DNA of 64,000 nt. It comes from Streptomyces sp. F001. GTDB lineage: Bacteria; Actinomycetota; Actinomycetes; Streptomycetales; Streptomycetaceae. The notes under the pieces are model-generated. The model saw only the letters and a program-made list of their open reading frames with translations, did not search any database and was not told the origin of the DNA. Numbering within the stretch: position 1 is the stretch's first letter; each line of letters starts with the position of its first letter. Below are positions 8,462 through 16,647 of this stretch, piece after piece. A program made the translations under genes and the position numbers. The stretch is taken from positions 496,001-560,000 of the forward strand of contig NZ_QZWF01000005.1 in the NCBI RefSeq assembly GCF_004187715.1, in the 5' to 3' direction.

Positions 8462-8704
8462 ATGCCGAAGACCCCTCCCCGTAGCACCAACGCCCCTGCC
8501 ACCGCTGCGGCTGCCCAGCGTGGCCCGCTTGCCACCCCGGCAGAGGTCGCCGCCTATCTCGGGGTGCCGGTGAAGACCCTCTACCAGTGGAAGTACCGGG
8601 GCATCGGCCCCAGCGTCCACAAGGTCGGCCGTCACCTGCGCTACCACTGGCGGGAGGTGGACGCGTGGCTGGACGCCCAGACGTCGTACGACCTCACGGC
8701 CTGA
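8462..8704 (+). CDS. xis: Excisionase / MerR-like HTH DNA-binding protein
   Basis: The 80-residue protein has a compact winged HTH of the HTH_17 (excisionase) type: ATPAEVAAYLGVPVKTLYQWKY, then GPSVHKVGRHLRYHWREVDAWL. An A/T/P-rich N-terminal tail precedes it. AAGGAG lies just upstream of the ATG. It should bend DNA at the att arms and bias the integrase to excision, as in other actinomycete integrative elements. Confidence 0.85.
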   Translation: MPKTPPRSTNAPATAAAAQRGPLATPAEVAAYLGVPVKTLYQWKYRGIGPSVHKVGRHLRYHWREVDAWLDAQTSYDLTA

Positions 8705-8850
8705 CCCCGCATCTGACGCGGACGACGTGGCGGCCCCCGGCGCGCCAACGCCGAGGGCCGAAGACTTCCCAACTGATCGCCCATCCCTGAACGAATGAGC
8801 TGGTGAGGGGTGGGACCTTACCCGTCCTGCCTCCCCGGAGAGGAACGCCT

Positions 8851-10566
8851 ATGGAGGACTCTACGTCCCCCAGCACCACCAACACCTCCCCCACCGCCTG
8901 GCCCACTCCCGCCGTCCCCGGCGAAGGCATCCCCTGGCGCCGCCAGGATCAGCAGGACACACGGTCCCCCGCGTCGGGGACCGCCGAACACCCGGCGGAG
9001 GCGGAAGCACACGGGGACCGTCCCCAGCCGCCTGCCAATGCGGTTGTTGGGGACCGTCCCCGCGACGTGCTTGGGGACCGTCCCCACGAAGTGCCCGGTA
9101 CTCGTTCCCCGCACGTCCCGGTCCCCGTATCGGCATCCAGTGCAAACTCGCAGGTCAGCGGCGGGAAATCGGGGACCGGTCCCCAAGAGGCTGCAGTTGC
9201 ACCAGGGGACCGCAATGGGGACCGTGATCACGGTCCCCGCCGGTCGCCAGGGTCTGACAACCCCGTGGCGGGAGCCGCCCAGCAGGAGGGGACCGGTCCC
9301 GTCGACACACGGGGACCGGATCACGGGACCGGCTCCCGGCCTCCTCGGGGACCGGCAGACCCTGGGGAAAGGGGTTCCGGTGAGGGTGCGGAACTGCTGG
9401 ATGAGTTGCGGGCGGCGATCGGCAAGTACGTCGTGCTGCCCAGTGACGAGGCGCTGACAGCGGTCACCCTGTGGGTGGCGGCCACGCACATCCAGACCGT
9501 TCTGCAGCACGCGCCGCGTCTGGCGGTCGTAGGCCCGACGAAGGGCTGCGGCAAGTCCCGGGTTCTGGACGTGCTCCACGAGACCGTCCACCAGCCGATC
9601 ATGACGGTGAACATGTCCACGGCGGTCCTCTTCCGCATCATCGGCAAGAACCCGCGCACGATCCTGGTGGACGAGGCCGACACCGTCTTCAGCAAGGCCG
9701 GCGACAACGAGGAACTGCGCGGCCTGCTGAACGCCGGACACCAGCGCAACCGGCCCGCCTGGCGCATCTCGGGTCCGGAGCACAAGCCGACCCCGTATCC
9801 GACCTTCGCCATGGCCGCGCTGGCCTCGATCGGCGACCTACCCGACACAATCACCGACCGAGCGGTCGTGCTCCGCATGCAAAAGCGCAAGCCGGGCGAG
9901 AAGGTGACCCCGTTCCGCTCGCGCTACGCCACACCGGAACTGAACGCACTGCGGGACAAACTGGCCGCATGGCTGGGACCGCTGCGCGGCACAGCCGGCC
10001 GCATGGCGCCGACGATGCCGGTGGAGGACCGGGCGGCGGACACCTGGGAACCGCTGGTCATCATCGCCGACCTGGCCGGCGGCCACTGGCCCGCCAGCGC
10101 CCGTGCGGCCTGTGTCGCGATGACCCGGTACGAGGCCGTCCAGGACGAGCAGACCAACCTGAAGACACGGCTGCTGCGCGACATCCACCGCGTCTTCGAG
10201 GCACACGGCAACCCCGAAGCCCTGTCCTCCCTGGATCTGGTCACCGCCCTGCTCCAAGACCCCGACGCCCCCTGGGCAGAGCACGGCACCAACGGGCTCA
10301 ACGCCTACCACCTGGGCAGAATGCTCCGGGACTTCGACATCCGCCCGGCCAACTACCGCTTCGACAAGGGCAGGCAAGCCAAGGGGTACGCCCGCAACCG
10401 GTTCCTCGACAGCTGGGCCCGCCACTGCCCCGACCTCACCGAGACGACGCGCGCGCACGACGCCACAACCGCGCGCCAAGCTCAGGGCAAGCCGCCCGCC
10501 GCCCCGGCGGGTCAGCTGCCCATCGGCCCGCCCGGCGGCCCCGCCAGCCCCAAACGCGCCCGCTGA
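8851..10566 (+). CDS. DUF3631-type P-loop ATPase of the mobilizable element
   Basis: The 571-residue protein has a low-complexity, Pro/Gly/Arg/Asp-rich N-terminal ~190 residues and a C-terminal AAA-like ATPase of the DUF3631 family. Walker A GPTKGCGKS is at about residues 228-236, Walker B TILVDEADTVF at about 270, and a later segment reads IGDLPDTITDRAVVLRMQ. Such proteins are common on actinobacterial plasmids and integrative elements and are thought to act in replication or DNA processing. The gene precedes the candidate oriT and the mob genes. Its N-terminal coding part is built from repeated DNA palindromes (see 9013-9355). The start is the ATG after GGAGAGG. Confidence 0.75.
   Translation: MEDSTSPSTTNTSPTAWPTPAVPGEGIPWRRQDQQDTRSPASGTAEHPAEAEAHGDRPQPPANAVVGDRPRDVLGDRPHEVPGTRSPHVPVPVSASSANSQVSGGKSGTGPQEAAVAPGDRNGDRDHGPRRSPGSDNPVAGAAQQEGTGPVDTRGPDHGTGSRPPRGPADPGERGSGEGAELLDELRAAIGKYVVLPSDEALTAVTLWVAATHIQTVLQHAPRLAVVGPTKGCGKSRVLDVLHETVHQPIMTVNMSTAVLFRIIGKNPRTILVDEADTVFSKAGDNEELRGLLNAGHQRNRPAWRISGPEHKPTPYPTFAMAALASIGDLPDTITDRAVVLRMQKRKPGEKVTPFRSRYATPELNALRDKLAAWLGPLRGTAGRMAPTMPVEDRAADTWEPLVIIADLAGGHWPASARAACVAMTRYEAVQDEQTNLKTRLLRDIHRVFEAHGNPEALSSLDLVTALLQDPDAPWAEHGTNGLNAYHLGRMLRDFDIRPANYRFDKGRQAKGYARNRFLDSWARHCPDLTETTRAHDATTARQAQGKPPAAPAGQLPIGPPGGPASPKRAR
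9013..9355. repeat. Array of GGGGACCG palindromes inside the ATPase gene
   Basis: About ten GGGGACCG words lie within 345 bp, many completed to the palindrome GGGGACCG(T/G)TCCCC: 9013-9025, 9049-9061, 9073-9085, 9171-9184 and 9288-9300. A perfect 22-bp palindrome lies at 9217-9238. Further half-sites are at 9205, 9311 and 9347. The word occurs in different reading frames (GDRP in some copies, GTGP in others), so the DNA and not the peptide appears to be conserved. Confidence 0.8.
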
Positions 10567-10754
10567 CCCGCTTCCCGCTGGGTCCGTATCGCTGCGTCGC
10601 ATCCGTCCCCGCGCAGGTCAGCGCGGGGACGGATGTCCTCACCGGGACGGACATCTCCGTACCTGCCCGAGCGTCCGTACCTGTGCTGACCAGGCTTGGG
10701 ACGGATGCGACGCACGTGACACGCCTCCCGCCCCCTCACCACCGGAGCACCACC
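10567..10754. other. Candidate origin of transfer (oriT) with nested inverted repeats
   Basis: This non-coding gap lies directly upstream of the MobC/relaxase genes. It contains a perfect 15-bp hairpin (10600-10614 and 10621-10635, 6-nt loop) and a second, wider perfect 17-bp inverted repeat (10593-10609 and 10698-10714). It also has a direct repeat CCGTACCTG. Nested repeats next to relaxosome genes are typical of oriT. The nick site cannot be assigned from sequence alone. Confidence 0.5.
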
Positions 10755-11363
10755 ATGCACGAACATCACCACGAACTCCCCACAGCTCAGCAGCAGATGC
10801 ACGCCACCTCAGCCCCAGACAGCGCAGCAAGTTGTCGGATAAGGAGTCCTTATCCGGCCCCCGCCCCAGGGGAGACGGAGGCATCCGGCGCCGAGGCGGC
10901 ACCGGAGTCGGCCGGCCCGGGGGAGCCGACCGAGGGAGGGGCCGTCGAGCCGTCGTCGAACGCGCCGCAGACTTCCGCGCCGCGTCGTCGTCTGCGTGAC
11001 AAGCAGCTGCGTGAGCGCCGCGTTCATCCCCGCTACAACGACGACGAGTTCGAGCTCGTCCAGCAGGCTGCTGCCCTGAGCCGCATGAAGCCCGGCGGCT
11101 ACGTCGCCGAGTGCGCGCTCGCCGCCGCCCGCGCCGACGACCCCACCGCAGCCGTCGCCGACTACCGCACCATGGTGAAGACCCTGATGGCCGCCAACCG
11201 GCAGCTCGGCGGCATAGGCAACAACCTCAACCAGCTCACCTGGCACCTCAACAAGGAGGGCTCCTGGCCCCACCCCGACACCGTCCAACGGCTCCTGGAC
11301 CGCGTCGAGGCGTCCGTCGCCGCGGTGGACACCGCCGTCGCCCAGATCACAGAGGCGCGGTGA
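10755..11363 (+). CDS. MobC-like relaxosome accessory protein
   Basis: The 202-residue protein has a disordered N-terminal half (His, Pro, Ala, Glu rich). The C-terminal MobC-type region begins at RRRLRDKQLRERRVHPRYN and continues through KPGGYVAECALAAAR and ANRQLGGIGNNLNQLTWHLN, the last being the conserved RQLxxIGxNLNQ motif of the family. MobC proteins bind oriT and assist the relaxase. The relaxase gene follows after only 4 bp, so this is one operon. Confidence 0.82.
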   Translation: MHEHHHELPTAQQQMHATSAPDSAASCRIRSPYPAPAPGETEASGAEAAPESAGPGEPTEGGAVEPSSNAPQTSAPRRRLRDKQLRERRVHPRYNDDEFELVQQAAALSRMKPGGYVAECALAAARADDPTAAVADYRTMVKTLMAANRQLGGIGNNLNQLTWHLNKEGSWPHPDTVQRLLDRVEASVAAVDTAVAQITEAR

Positions 11364-11367
11364 ACCA

Positions 11368-13044
11368 TTGATCCCGAAGATCATCCTCGGCAAGGGGCCA
11401 CACGCCACCCGCCGCACGATCGGCTACCTCTTCGGCAAGGGCCGGGCCAACGAGCACATCGACCCACACCTGGTGGCCTCCTGGAACGACTTCGCCCCCG
11501 ACCCCGGCCGCAGCCCCCACCGCGACCCAAAGGAGGTAGAGGCCCAGCTCGCCGCGCAGCTCGACCAGCCCGTGAAGATGCTGGGCGACAAGGCCCCCAA
11601 GTACACCGTGTGGCACTGCCCCGTCCGTGCCGCACCCGAAGACCCGATCCTCACCGACGCCCAGTGGGCCGACATCGCCCGCCGGATCGTGGCCGCCGTC
11701 GGCATCGCCCCCGAAGGCGACGCCGAAGCGTGTCGCTGGGTCGCCGTCCGCCACGCCGACGACCACATCCACATCGCCGCCACCCTCGTCCGCCAGGACG
11801 GCCGGCGCCCCCAGCGCGACTACGACCAGCGTGCCGTTCAGCGCGAAGCCCGCCAGATCGAAGTCGACTACCGGCTGAGGCGGTTGAAGCCGGGCGACGG
11901 CACCGCCGCCAAGCGCCCCACCAGCAAGGAGCACTTCAAGGCCAAGCGCCTGGGTCAGGAAGCGGCAACCCGCGATGTACTGCGCCTGCGGGTCCGCCGT
12001 GCCGTCGCCGCAGCAACGGACGAGGCCGAGTTCTTCGCCCTGCTGGAGGCCACTGGCGTGACCGTGCGCCTCAAGCGCGGCCCCTCCGGCGACGCGCTCG
12101 GCTGCAACTTCGCCCTGCCCGGTGACATCAACGACAAGGGCGAGCCCGTGTTCTACGCCGGTTCCACCCTCGCCGGCGACCTCTCCCTGCCCAAGATCCG
12201 CCAACGCCTCACCACCACGACCCCCGAACCGAAGGCCGTCCGGCCGGGCAACCCCTGGCACCAGGCCACCGCCGCCACCGAACGCATCCCCCACCACCTC
12301 ACCCGCAGCAGCGACGAAGTGGCTCAGGGCCAGCTGGCCGCGCTCGGCGCAGCGTTCGATCTGCTCCCGCTCACCGCCCCCGCCGCGGTGCGGGCCGAAC
12401 TCGAACGCGCCGCTGTCGCCTTCGAGCGCGCCACCCGCTCCCGCATCGCTGCCGACGACGCCAGTGCCTGCGCCCTGCGCCGCAGTGTCCAGGCGATCTG
12501 GAAGGACCCCGCACGACATGGAGACGGTGCCGGGCTGGCGATGCTGCTGGACGTCGCGCTCACCGCGGTCGCCTACGCGATGCACTGGCACCGCACCCGC
12601 CAGCACGCCCAGCAGCAGGCGGCAGCCGAGCAGACTCTCATCCACCTGCAGGCCGCGTACGCGCAGATCGCCGGACCGGTCCTGGCCGGATTCGCCAGCC
12701 GGGCACCCGGCCCGCAGACCAAACGCCGCTACGCCCACCACCTCCAACGGGCGGCCCCCGAACACGCCGAACGCATCCTGGACGACCCCGCCTGGGACGC
12801 ACTGGCCACCGTGCTCGCCGAGGCGGAAGCAGCCGGGCACAACGCGGCCACGATCCTCGACCGCGCAGTCAGCCAGCGCACCCTGGACGACGCCCTCAGC
12901 CCCGCCCGCGCCCTTACTTGGCGCGTCCGCCGCCTCGGCGAACGCCACGCGCCGGGACCGAGAGCGCAGGCAGCAAATGCCCGCCATGTGCCAGAGCACC
13001 CAGCCGTACCGCCTGCGCAGGAGCATCAAGCTCGGCGGCGTTGA
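11368..13044 (+). CDS. Relaxase / mobilization nuclease
   Basis: The 558-residue MobA/VirD2-type relaxase has the HUH metal motif HADDHIHIA (about residues 129-137) and an N-terminal candidate nucleophile Tyr20 (TIGYLFGKG). The C-terminal half is a long alpha-helical, Ala/Arg-rich extension. The start is a TTG (11368) right after the MobC stop. It should nick oriT and carry the strand to the recipient. No TraB/FtsK-like translocase or type IV secretion gene is present in the module, so the element looks mobilizable, not self-transmissible. The stop codon abuts that of the convergent methyltransferase gene, which marks the border between mobility genes and cargo. Confidence 0.88.
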   Translation: MIPKIILGKGPHATRRTIGYLFGKGRANEHIDPHLVASWNDFAPDPGRSPHRDPKEVEAQLAAQLDQPVKMLGDKAPKYTVWHCPVRAAPEDPILTDAQWADIARRIVAAVGIAPEGDAEACRWVAVRHADDHIHIAATLVRQDGRRPQRDYDQRAVQREARQIEVDYRLRRLKPGDGTAAKRPTSKEHFKAKRLGQEAATRDVLRLRVRRAVAAATDEAEFFALLEATGVTVRLKRGPSGDALGCNFALPGDINDKGEPVFYAGSTLAGDLSLPKIRQRLTTTTPEPKAVRPGNPWHQATAATERIPHHLTRSSDEVAQGQLAALGAAFDLLPLTAPAAVRAELERAAVAFERATRSRIAADDASACALRRSVQAIWKDPARHGDGAGLAMLLDVALTAVAYAMHWHRTRQHAQQQAAAEQTLIHLQAAYAQIAGPVLAGFASRAPGPQTKRRYAHHLQRAAPEHAERILDDPAWDALATVLAEAEAAGHNAATILDRAVSQRTLDDALSPARALTWRVRRLGERHAPGPRAQAANARHVPEHPAVPPAQEHQARRR

Positions 13045-14235
13045 TCACGAGGGGGGAAGCAGCCATTGAGGGCCGTTCGGGTTCCCGAGCCATACCACCT
13101 GCGCATCGCGGGATGCCGTCACCCCGAATGCGGCAGTGCTCGGTGAGCCGTACTCCTCCCAGGTGGCCACCGCAGACTCGACCGCGTCCCAGAGGCGGCG
13201 CGGGCCGCCCTGGCGGACCTCCCAGCCATTGTCCGTAGGAGCGAGGACGGCGAACGAATCAGTGCCGCTGTCCAGCACGAACGTGCTCACTGGCCCGGCG
13301 TCGAGCGACATGGAGAAGAAGCGGGCATCTGGTGCCGCGAGCTGTGCCATGAAGCCGGGCCCCGAACTGGTGAGGACTTCCGGCCCGTACGTGACCTTCC
13401 GCTTCGTGCCGTCGTCGGGCCCCGGCACCATGCCGAGGCTCTCCGGCGCGTCCTGCTGACGGGCGATCATGAAGCTCGGGTCGTCCTCGCTGAACCAGCC
13501 GCTCGCGCTGTCTCCGGTGACGATGAGCTTGACCAGGCCGAGGGAGCGCATCCAGCCGCGCAGAGTGGTCAGGATGACGCCGCCGGGCGGCACTTGCTCC
13601 AGCCAGGCAGGGGGGATGTTGCGGAAGCCACACGTGGCGATCAGCCGGTCGTAGGGGGCTCCGTCGAGGTGGCCGACGCGGCCGTCGCCCACCACCAGGT
13701 CAGGGGTATAGCCGGACCTCGCGAGAGCCTCGCGGGCTCGCCGTGCCACACCTTCGTCCGTCTCGATCGAGGTCACGGCCTCGCTGCCAAGCCGGTGGCA
13801 CATCAGTGCAGTCGAGTAGCCGGTGCCTGTCCCGATTTCCAGTACGTTCATGCCTTCGTGTACGTCCAGGTCTTCGAGCATCCGGACCACGAGGCTCGGC
13901 AGAGTGGACGATGAGCTCGGGGCCGCGTTGGTGATCGGCTTCGGATCGGCCCAGTCGATGTCCCGGCCGTCGAACTGGGTCATCCAGGTCTCGTCGGAGT
14001 AGACGAGCCGGAGCCACTCTTCCTGGCCGGCGTCCGCCTCGGTGACCGGCTCCCAGGCGGTGACACCTGGGCCGTGGCTCTCGCGGTAGAAGCGCGGAAT
14101 GAACACGTGGCGGGGTACTGCCTCAACGGCAGCCCGCCACTGAGGCGACCGCAGCCATCCGTCCTTCTCCAGTCCGGCCGCCAGCTGCCGTCGGAGGTCG
14201 GCTGCCGTTGTCTCGGCATCAGGCTCACTGGCCAC
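13045..14235 (-). CDS. tgmC: Graspetide-associated protein-L-isoaspartate-type O-methyltransferase
   Basis: The 396-residue protein has a class I SAM-binding motif VLEIGTGTGYST at 131-142 and PIMT-like features (SLVVRMLEDLDVHEGMNVLEIG, GDGRVGHLDGAPYDRLIATC). A ~180-residue C-terminal extension is typical of the methyltransferases tied to ATP-grasp peptide maturation systems. It overlaps the ATP-grasp gene by 11 bp. In characterised relatives (fuscimiditide-type graspetides) such an enzyme methylates an Asp side chain of the cross-linked precursor, which then cyclises to an aspartimide. That reaction is inferred here. Confidence 0.88.
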   Translation of the reverse strand: MASEPDAETTAADLRRQLAAGLEKDGWLRSPQWRAAVEAVPRHVFIPRFYRESHGPGVTAWEPVTEADAGQEEWLRLVYSDETWMTQFDGRDIDWADPKPITNAAPSSSSTLPSLVVRMLEDLDVHEGMNVLEIGTGTGYSTALMCHRLGSEAVTSIETDEGVARRAREALARSGYTPDLVVGDGRVGHLDGAPYDRLIATCGFRNIPPAWLEQVPPGGVILTTLRGWMRSLGLVKLIVTGDSASGWFSEDDPSFMIARQQDAPESLGMVPGPDDGTKRKVTYGPEVLTSSGPGFMAQLAAPDARFFSMSLDAGPVSTFVLDSGTDSFAVLAPTDNGWEVRQGGPRRLWDAVESAVATWEEYGSPSTAAFGVTASRDAQVVWLGNPNGPQWLLPPS

Positions 14236-15205
14236 GGAGTCCTCCTTCCAGGAGATCGGCGAGTGCCGCGGTCATGGGCAGCCCGGTCGGCGGCTCCATC
14301 CATGCCCACTGCCCCGAAGGATTGCACTCGATGAAGACCCACTCGCCGGAGTCGGTCAAGGCGAAGTCGAATGCCCCGAAGACAAGCCCGAAGTGCTTCA
14401 GGTAGGCACGCATGGCATGCTCCACCTCGGGCGGCGGGGTGACGGGCGTGTATGTGTGGGTGCCGTAGTCGGTGCGCCAGTCGAGGAGGCCGGAGTCGAT
14501 TCGCACCGCGAAGACCTGCTCGCCGATGACCGTCACCCGGACGTCCGCGACCTTGTCCACGCACTTCTGGAACAGGTGCATGGTGCCGGCCACCGCGTCG
14601 TCGATCTCGTCGGTGGTCACTTCGGTTACGGGCACAGTCTGGGCCTTGCCGTCGACCAGGTAGAGCGGAACCGAGATGGGTTTGAAGATGGCCGGGCCGT
14701 GCTCCTCGATGAACGCCCGCGCATCGTCAGGCACATTGGTAATCAGCGTGGGCGGCAGGGTGAAGCCGGCCGCCACCGCGGTCGCGAGCCCGGCCGGTTT
14801 GTACTCGGCGTCACCGATGCGGTTGGGGTGATTTACGTACAGGCAGCCGGGCAGCGAGGTGAGGATGCCACCCAGCCCGTAGCGCGCGTGCGCGATGGCG
14901 AACCGCTCTTCCTGCCTGTCGAGGTAGGGGAAGGCGAACCCAGAGGGGCGCCGGTAGTACATGGACCTCACGGCGCCCAGGTCGGCTCGCCGACTCGGAG
15001 TCTGCACGCTTCCTCGCCACCTGTTGGTGTCGCCGATGGAGGCAGAGCACGACAGGGTGGCCGGGAAGTCACCGGAGTCGAACCGCACGACCGGGACACC
15101 CCGGTCGTGCAGCTCGGTGATCACAATGTCCGCGGTCGGGTCGTCGAGGTTCGTGACGACCAGGACCGGACGATCGTCGTTCGTCACTGGAGTCACTGGA
15201 GTCAC
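14225..15205 (-). CDS. tgmB: ATP-grasp peptide maturase of a graspetide cluster
   Basis: The 326-residue ATP-grasp ligase is of the MvdC/MvdD/TgmB type: pre-ATP-grasp N-terminal part (VLVVTNLDDPTADIVITEL), a central lid/substrate region (HARYGLGGILTSL, VNHPNRIGDAEYKPAGLATA) and a C-terminal Mg/ATP site (FDFALTDSGEWVFIECNPSGQW). It should form ester or amide bonds between Ser/Thr/Lys and Asp/Glu side chains of the precursor peptide. Its GTG start overlaps the TgmA stop (GTGA). The N-terminus is coded by a 9-bp tandem repeat (about 15180-15205) that adds TPV residues and is probably dispensable. Confidence 0.9.
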   Translation of the reverse strand: MTPVTPVTNDDRPVLVVTNLDDPTADIVITELHDRGVPVVRFDSGDFPATLSCSASIGDTNRWRGSVQTPSRRADLGAVRSMYYRRPSGFAFPYLDRQEERFAIAHARYGLGGILTSLPGCLYVNHPNRIGDAEYKPAGLATAVAAGFTLPPTLITNVPDDARAFIEEHGPAIFKPISVPLYLVDGKAQTVPVTEVTTDEIDDAVAGTMHLFQKCVDKVADVRVTVIGEQVFAVRIDSGLLDWRTDYGTHTYTPVTPPPEVEHAMRAYLKHFGLVFGAFDFALTDSGEWVFIECNPSGQWAWMEPPTGLPMTAALADLLEGGLRGQ

Positions 15206-15504
15206 TGGTCGGTGTCGTTCCCCGTGTCGCTGTCCGGGGAGTCACTGTTGCGGTCGCCCTGGCCCGTGGTGCCAGTAGACGGATTGGTACCGGACGATGT
15301 GCCGTGCCCCGGAGACATGGTGGGGGCTCCGGACGCGTCCAGGTACCGGGCGGTCTGCGTCGCCGGGTCCAGTTCCACCGTCACGTAGTCCGGCGCCGCT
15401 ACGGGCGGGTATGGGGCGATGCGGCGCAGGCCCCAAGGAGCGGCGGTCAGGTGTCCCTGTGGCAGCGGGCTGCCGGTGGGGAATCGGTCCATGTAGTTGA
15501 ACAC
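15202..15504 (-). CDS. tgmA: Graspetide precursor peptide (ATP-grasp-modified RiPP)
   Basis: The 100-residue precursor, from a GTG at 15504 (GGAGAAAGG upstream), has the conserved leader motif PWGLRRIAPYPP at 23-34. It is followed by YVTVELDPATQTARYLDASG and a C-terminal core from about residue 66. The core is rich in Thr/Ser (GTSSGTNPSTGTTG) followed by Asp (DRNSDSPDSDTGNDTDQ), the layout needed for omega-ester rings between hydroxyl and carboxyl side chains. Abundant Asp-Ser and Asp-Thr steps offer sites for the methyltransferase. It is cotranscribed with tgmB and tgmC. Product structure is not predictable from sequence; no close match to a named graspetide is claimed. Confidence 0.85.
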   Translation of the reverse strand: MFNYMDRFPTGSPLPQGHLTAAPWGLRRIAPYPPVAAPDYVTVELDPATQTARYLDASGAPTMSPGHGTSSGTNPSTGTTGQGDRNSDSPDSDTGNDTDQ

Positions 15505-15622
15505 GGTCTTCCTTTCTCCGGGAAGTTCTGAACTTTGGCCTGCCTTGTTCGTCCGCCCAGCGCCTCGGACATCGAGTCGCCAAGCGGAAGTCGTGGAGCG
15601 CCGGTCGACCCTTGGAACCGGG

Positions 15623-15976
15623 TCAGCCCGGCGCGAGAGCTTCCCGACGCAGTGCCTCAAGCACGCGCGCAAGGAGCACTACCTCCGGTTCCATGGACTC
15701 GACCGCGACTCGGCCGTCCTCATGCCACCGGTTGAGACGCCGCTTGTACTCGATCTCCGCCCCCGTGGCTTCGGCTCGGATTTCCCCAAGTGCATGGGCC
15801 GACTCCATGTGCAGCCGGACGAGATCCACGGGCGTGATGCGCAAGGGCTCGGCGAACATCTCGGTGCCGGGGTCACTTGTCGGGCGGAGGGGGCCGAGGA
15901 TGATGAGCTCCACGCACGCTTCCGCGCTGGGATCGTCCACCAGCTCGTCAGCAGGCATCAGCCGTAACAGCACGCG
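15623..15976 (-). CDS. Hypothetical protein beside the graspetide cluster
   Basis: From the GTG at 15976 this is a 117-residue acidic protein (RLMPADELVDDPSAEACVELIILGPLRP, then MFAEPLRITPVDLVRLHMESAHALGEIRAEATGAEIEYKRRLNRW). It is mainly helical and has no recognised family. The start could instead be the ATG at 15958. It begins 6 bp after the stop of the upstream HATPase gene, so the two are probably coupled. The distance to tgmA (118 bp) leaves room for a separate promoter. Confidence 0.6.
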   Translation of the reverse strand, partial: RVLLRLMPADELVDDPSAEACVELIILGPLRPTSDPGTEMFAEPLRITPVDLVRLHMESAHALGEIRAEATGAEIEYKRRLNRWHEDGRVAVESMEPEVVLLARVLEALRREALAPG

Positions 15977-15981
15977 AGGTC

Positions 15982-16404
15982 TCAGCACTTGGCCGGCACT
16001 TCCAGCTCGGCCCACACGACCTTGCCCCAGCGCTTCCGGTCGTATCCCCATCTCCAGCTAAGGGCCTCGACCAGGAGCAGGCCACGCCCCTCCTCCGCAT
16101 GATCGTCGGGGCTGCCCAGCTCGGGGCCTTCCCTGCAGGTGTCGGCGACGCCGATACGCACCACGCCCTGGCTGGGACGCGTGACCAGGACACGAACGTT
16201 CCGGCACCGGGTGTGGTCGATTGCGTTGTTGACCAGCTCAGCCACGATCTGCACCCCGGCCTCAGCCAACTCGCCTATGCCCCAAGTGCTCAGTGCGGCG
16301 GAGACGAGCATGCGGGCCCGGCGAGCGGATTCCGGCTCGCGCGGCATCGTCTCGGTGTAACCGGGGGTGCCGGTCGCAGTAGGTCGGGCTGCGGTCATGG
16401 TCAC
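15982..16404 (-). CDS. HATPase_c protein, anti-sigma/SpoIIAB-like
   Basis: The ~140-residue single-domain GHKL ATPase has the N-box VAELVNNAIDHT, the G1 box VADTCREGPELG and the G2-like EEGRGLLLVEALSWRWGYD, with a terminal VVWAELEV strand. Streptomyces has many such free-standing RsbW-like proteins. GTG at 16404 is chosen because GGAGG lies 9 nt upstream; ATG at 16398 or 16473 is possible. It may act with the Xre-TPR regulator encoded divergently at 16648. Confidence 0.75.
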   Translation of the reverse strand: MTMTAARPTATGTPGYTETMPREPESARRARMLVSAALSTWGIGELAEAGVQIVAELVNNAIDHTRCRNVRVLVTRPSQGVVRIGVADTCREGPELGSPDDHAEEGRGLLLVEALSWRWGYDRKRWGKVVWAELEVPAKC

Positions 16405-16647
16405 AGGAACATCCCTCCGGGGGTGGACGCCCGCCCCCGCGACGGGGTGGCGCCGGGGCGGGCTCTCCTCCATGCCGTCGAGGAAAGGGGAATCAGGACC
16501 TCGACGGGCTGCTACCGAGTCAACGGCCTGTGGCCCGTGAGGAACAGGAAAGTCGTGCCCGCGCTGGCCGCCCCGACCCGGAAGACTTTGCGTTCCCGTG
16601 ACCTGGGGTCTGGATCGGTCGGTGACCGCCGGTCTACGGTCAGTGGC

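Noticed and set aside
9013..9355. CRISPR-like array
   Set aside because: The repeated word is short and palindromic, spacing is irregular, it lies in a coding frame and no cas genes are present. No CRISPR array was seen in the window.
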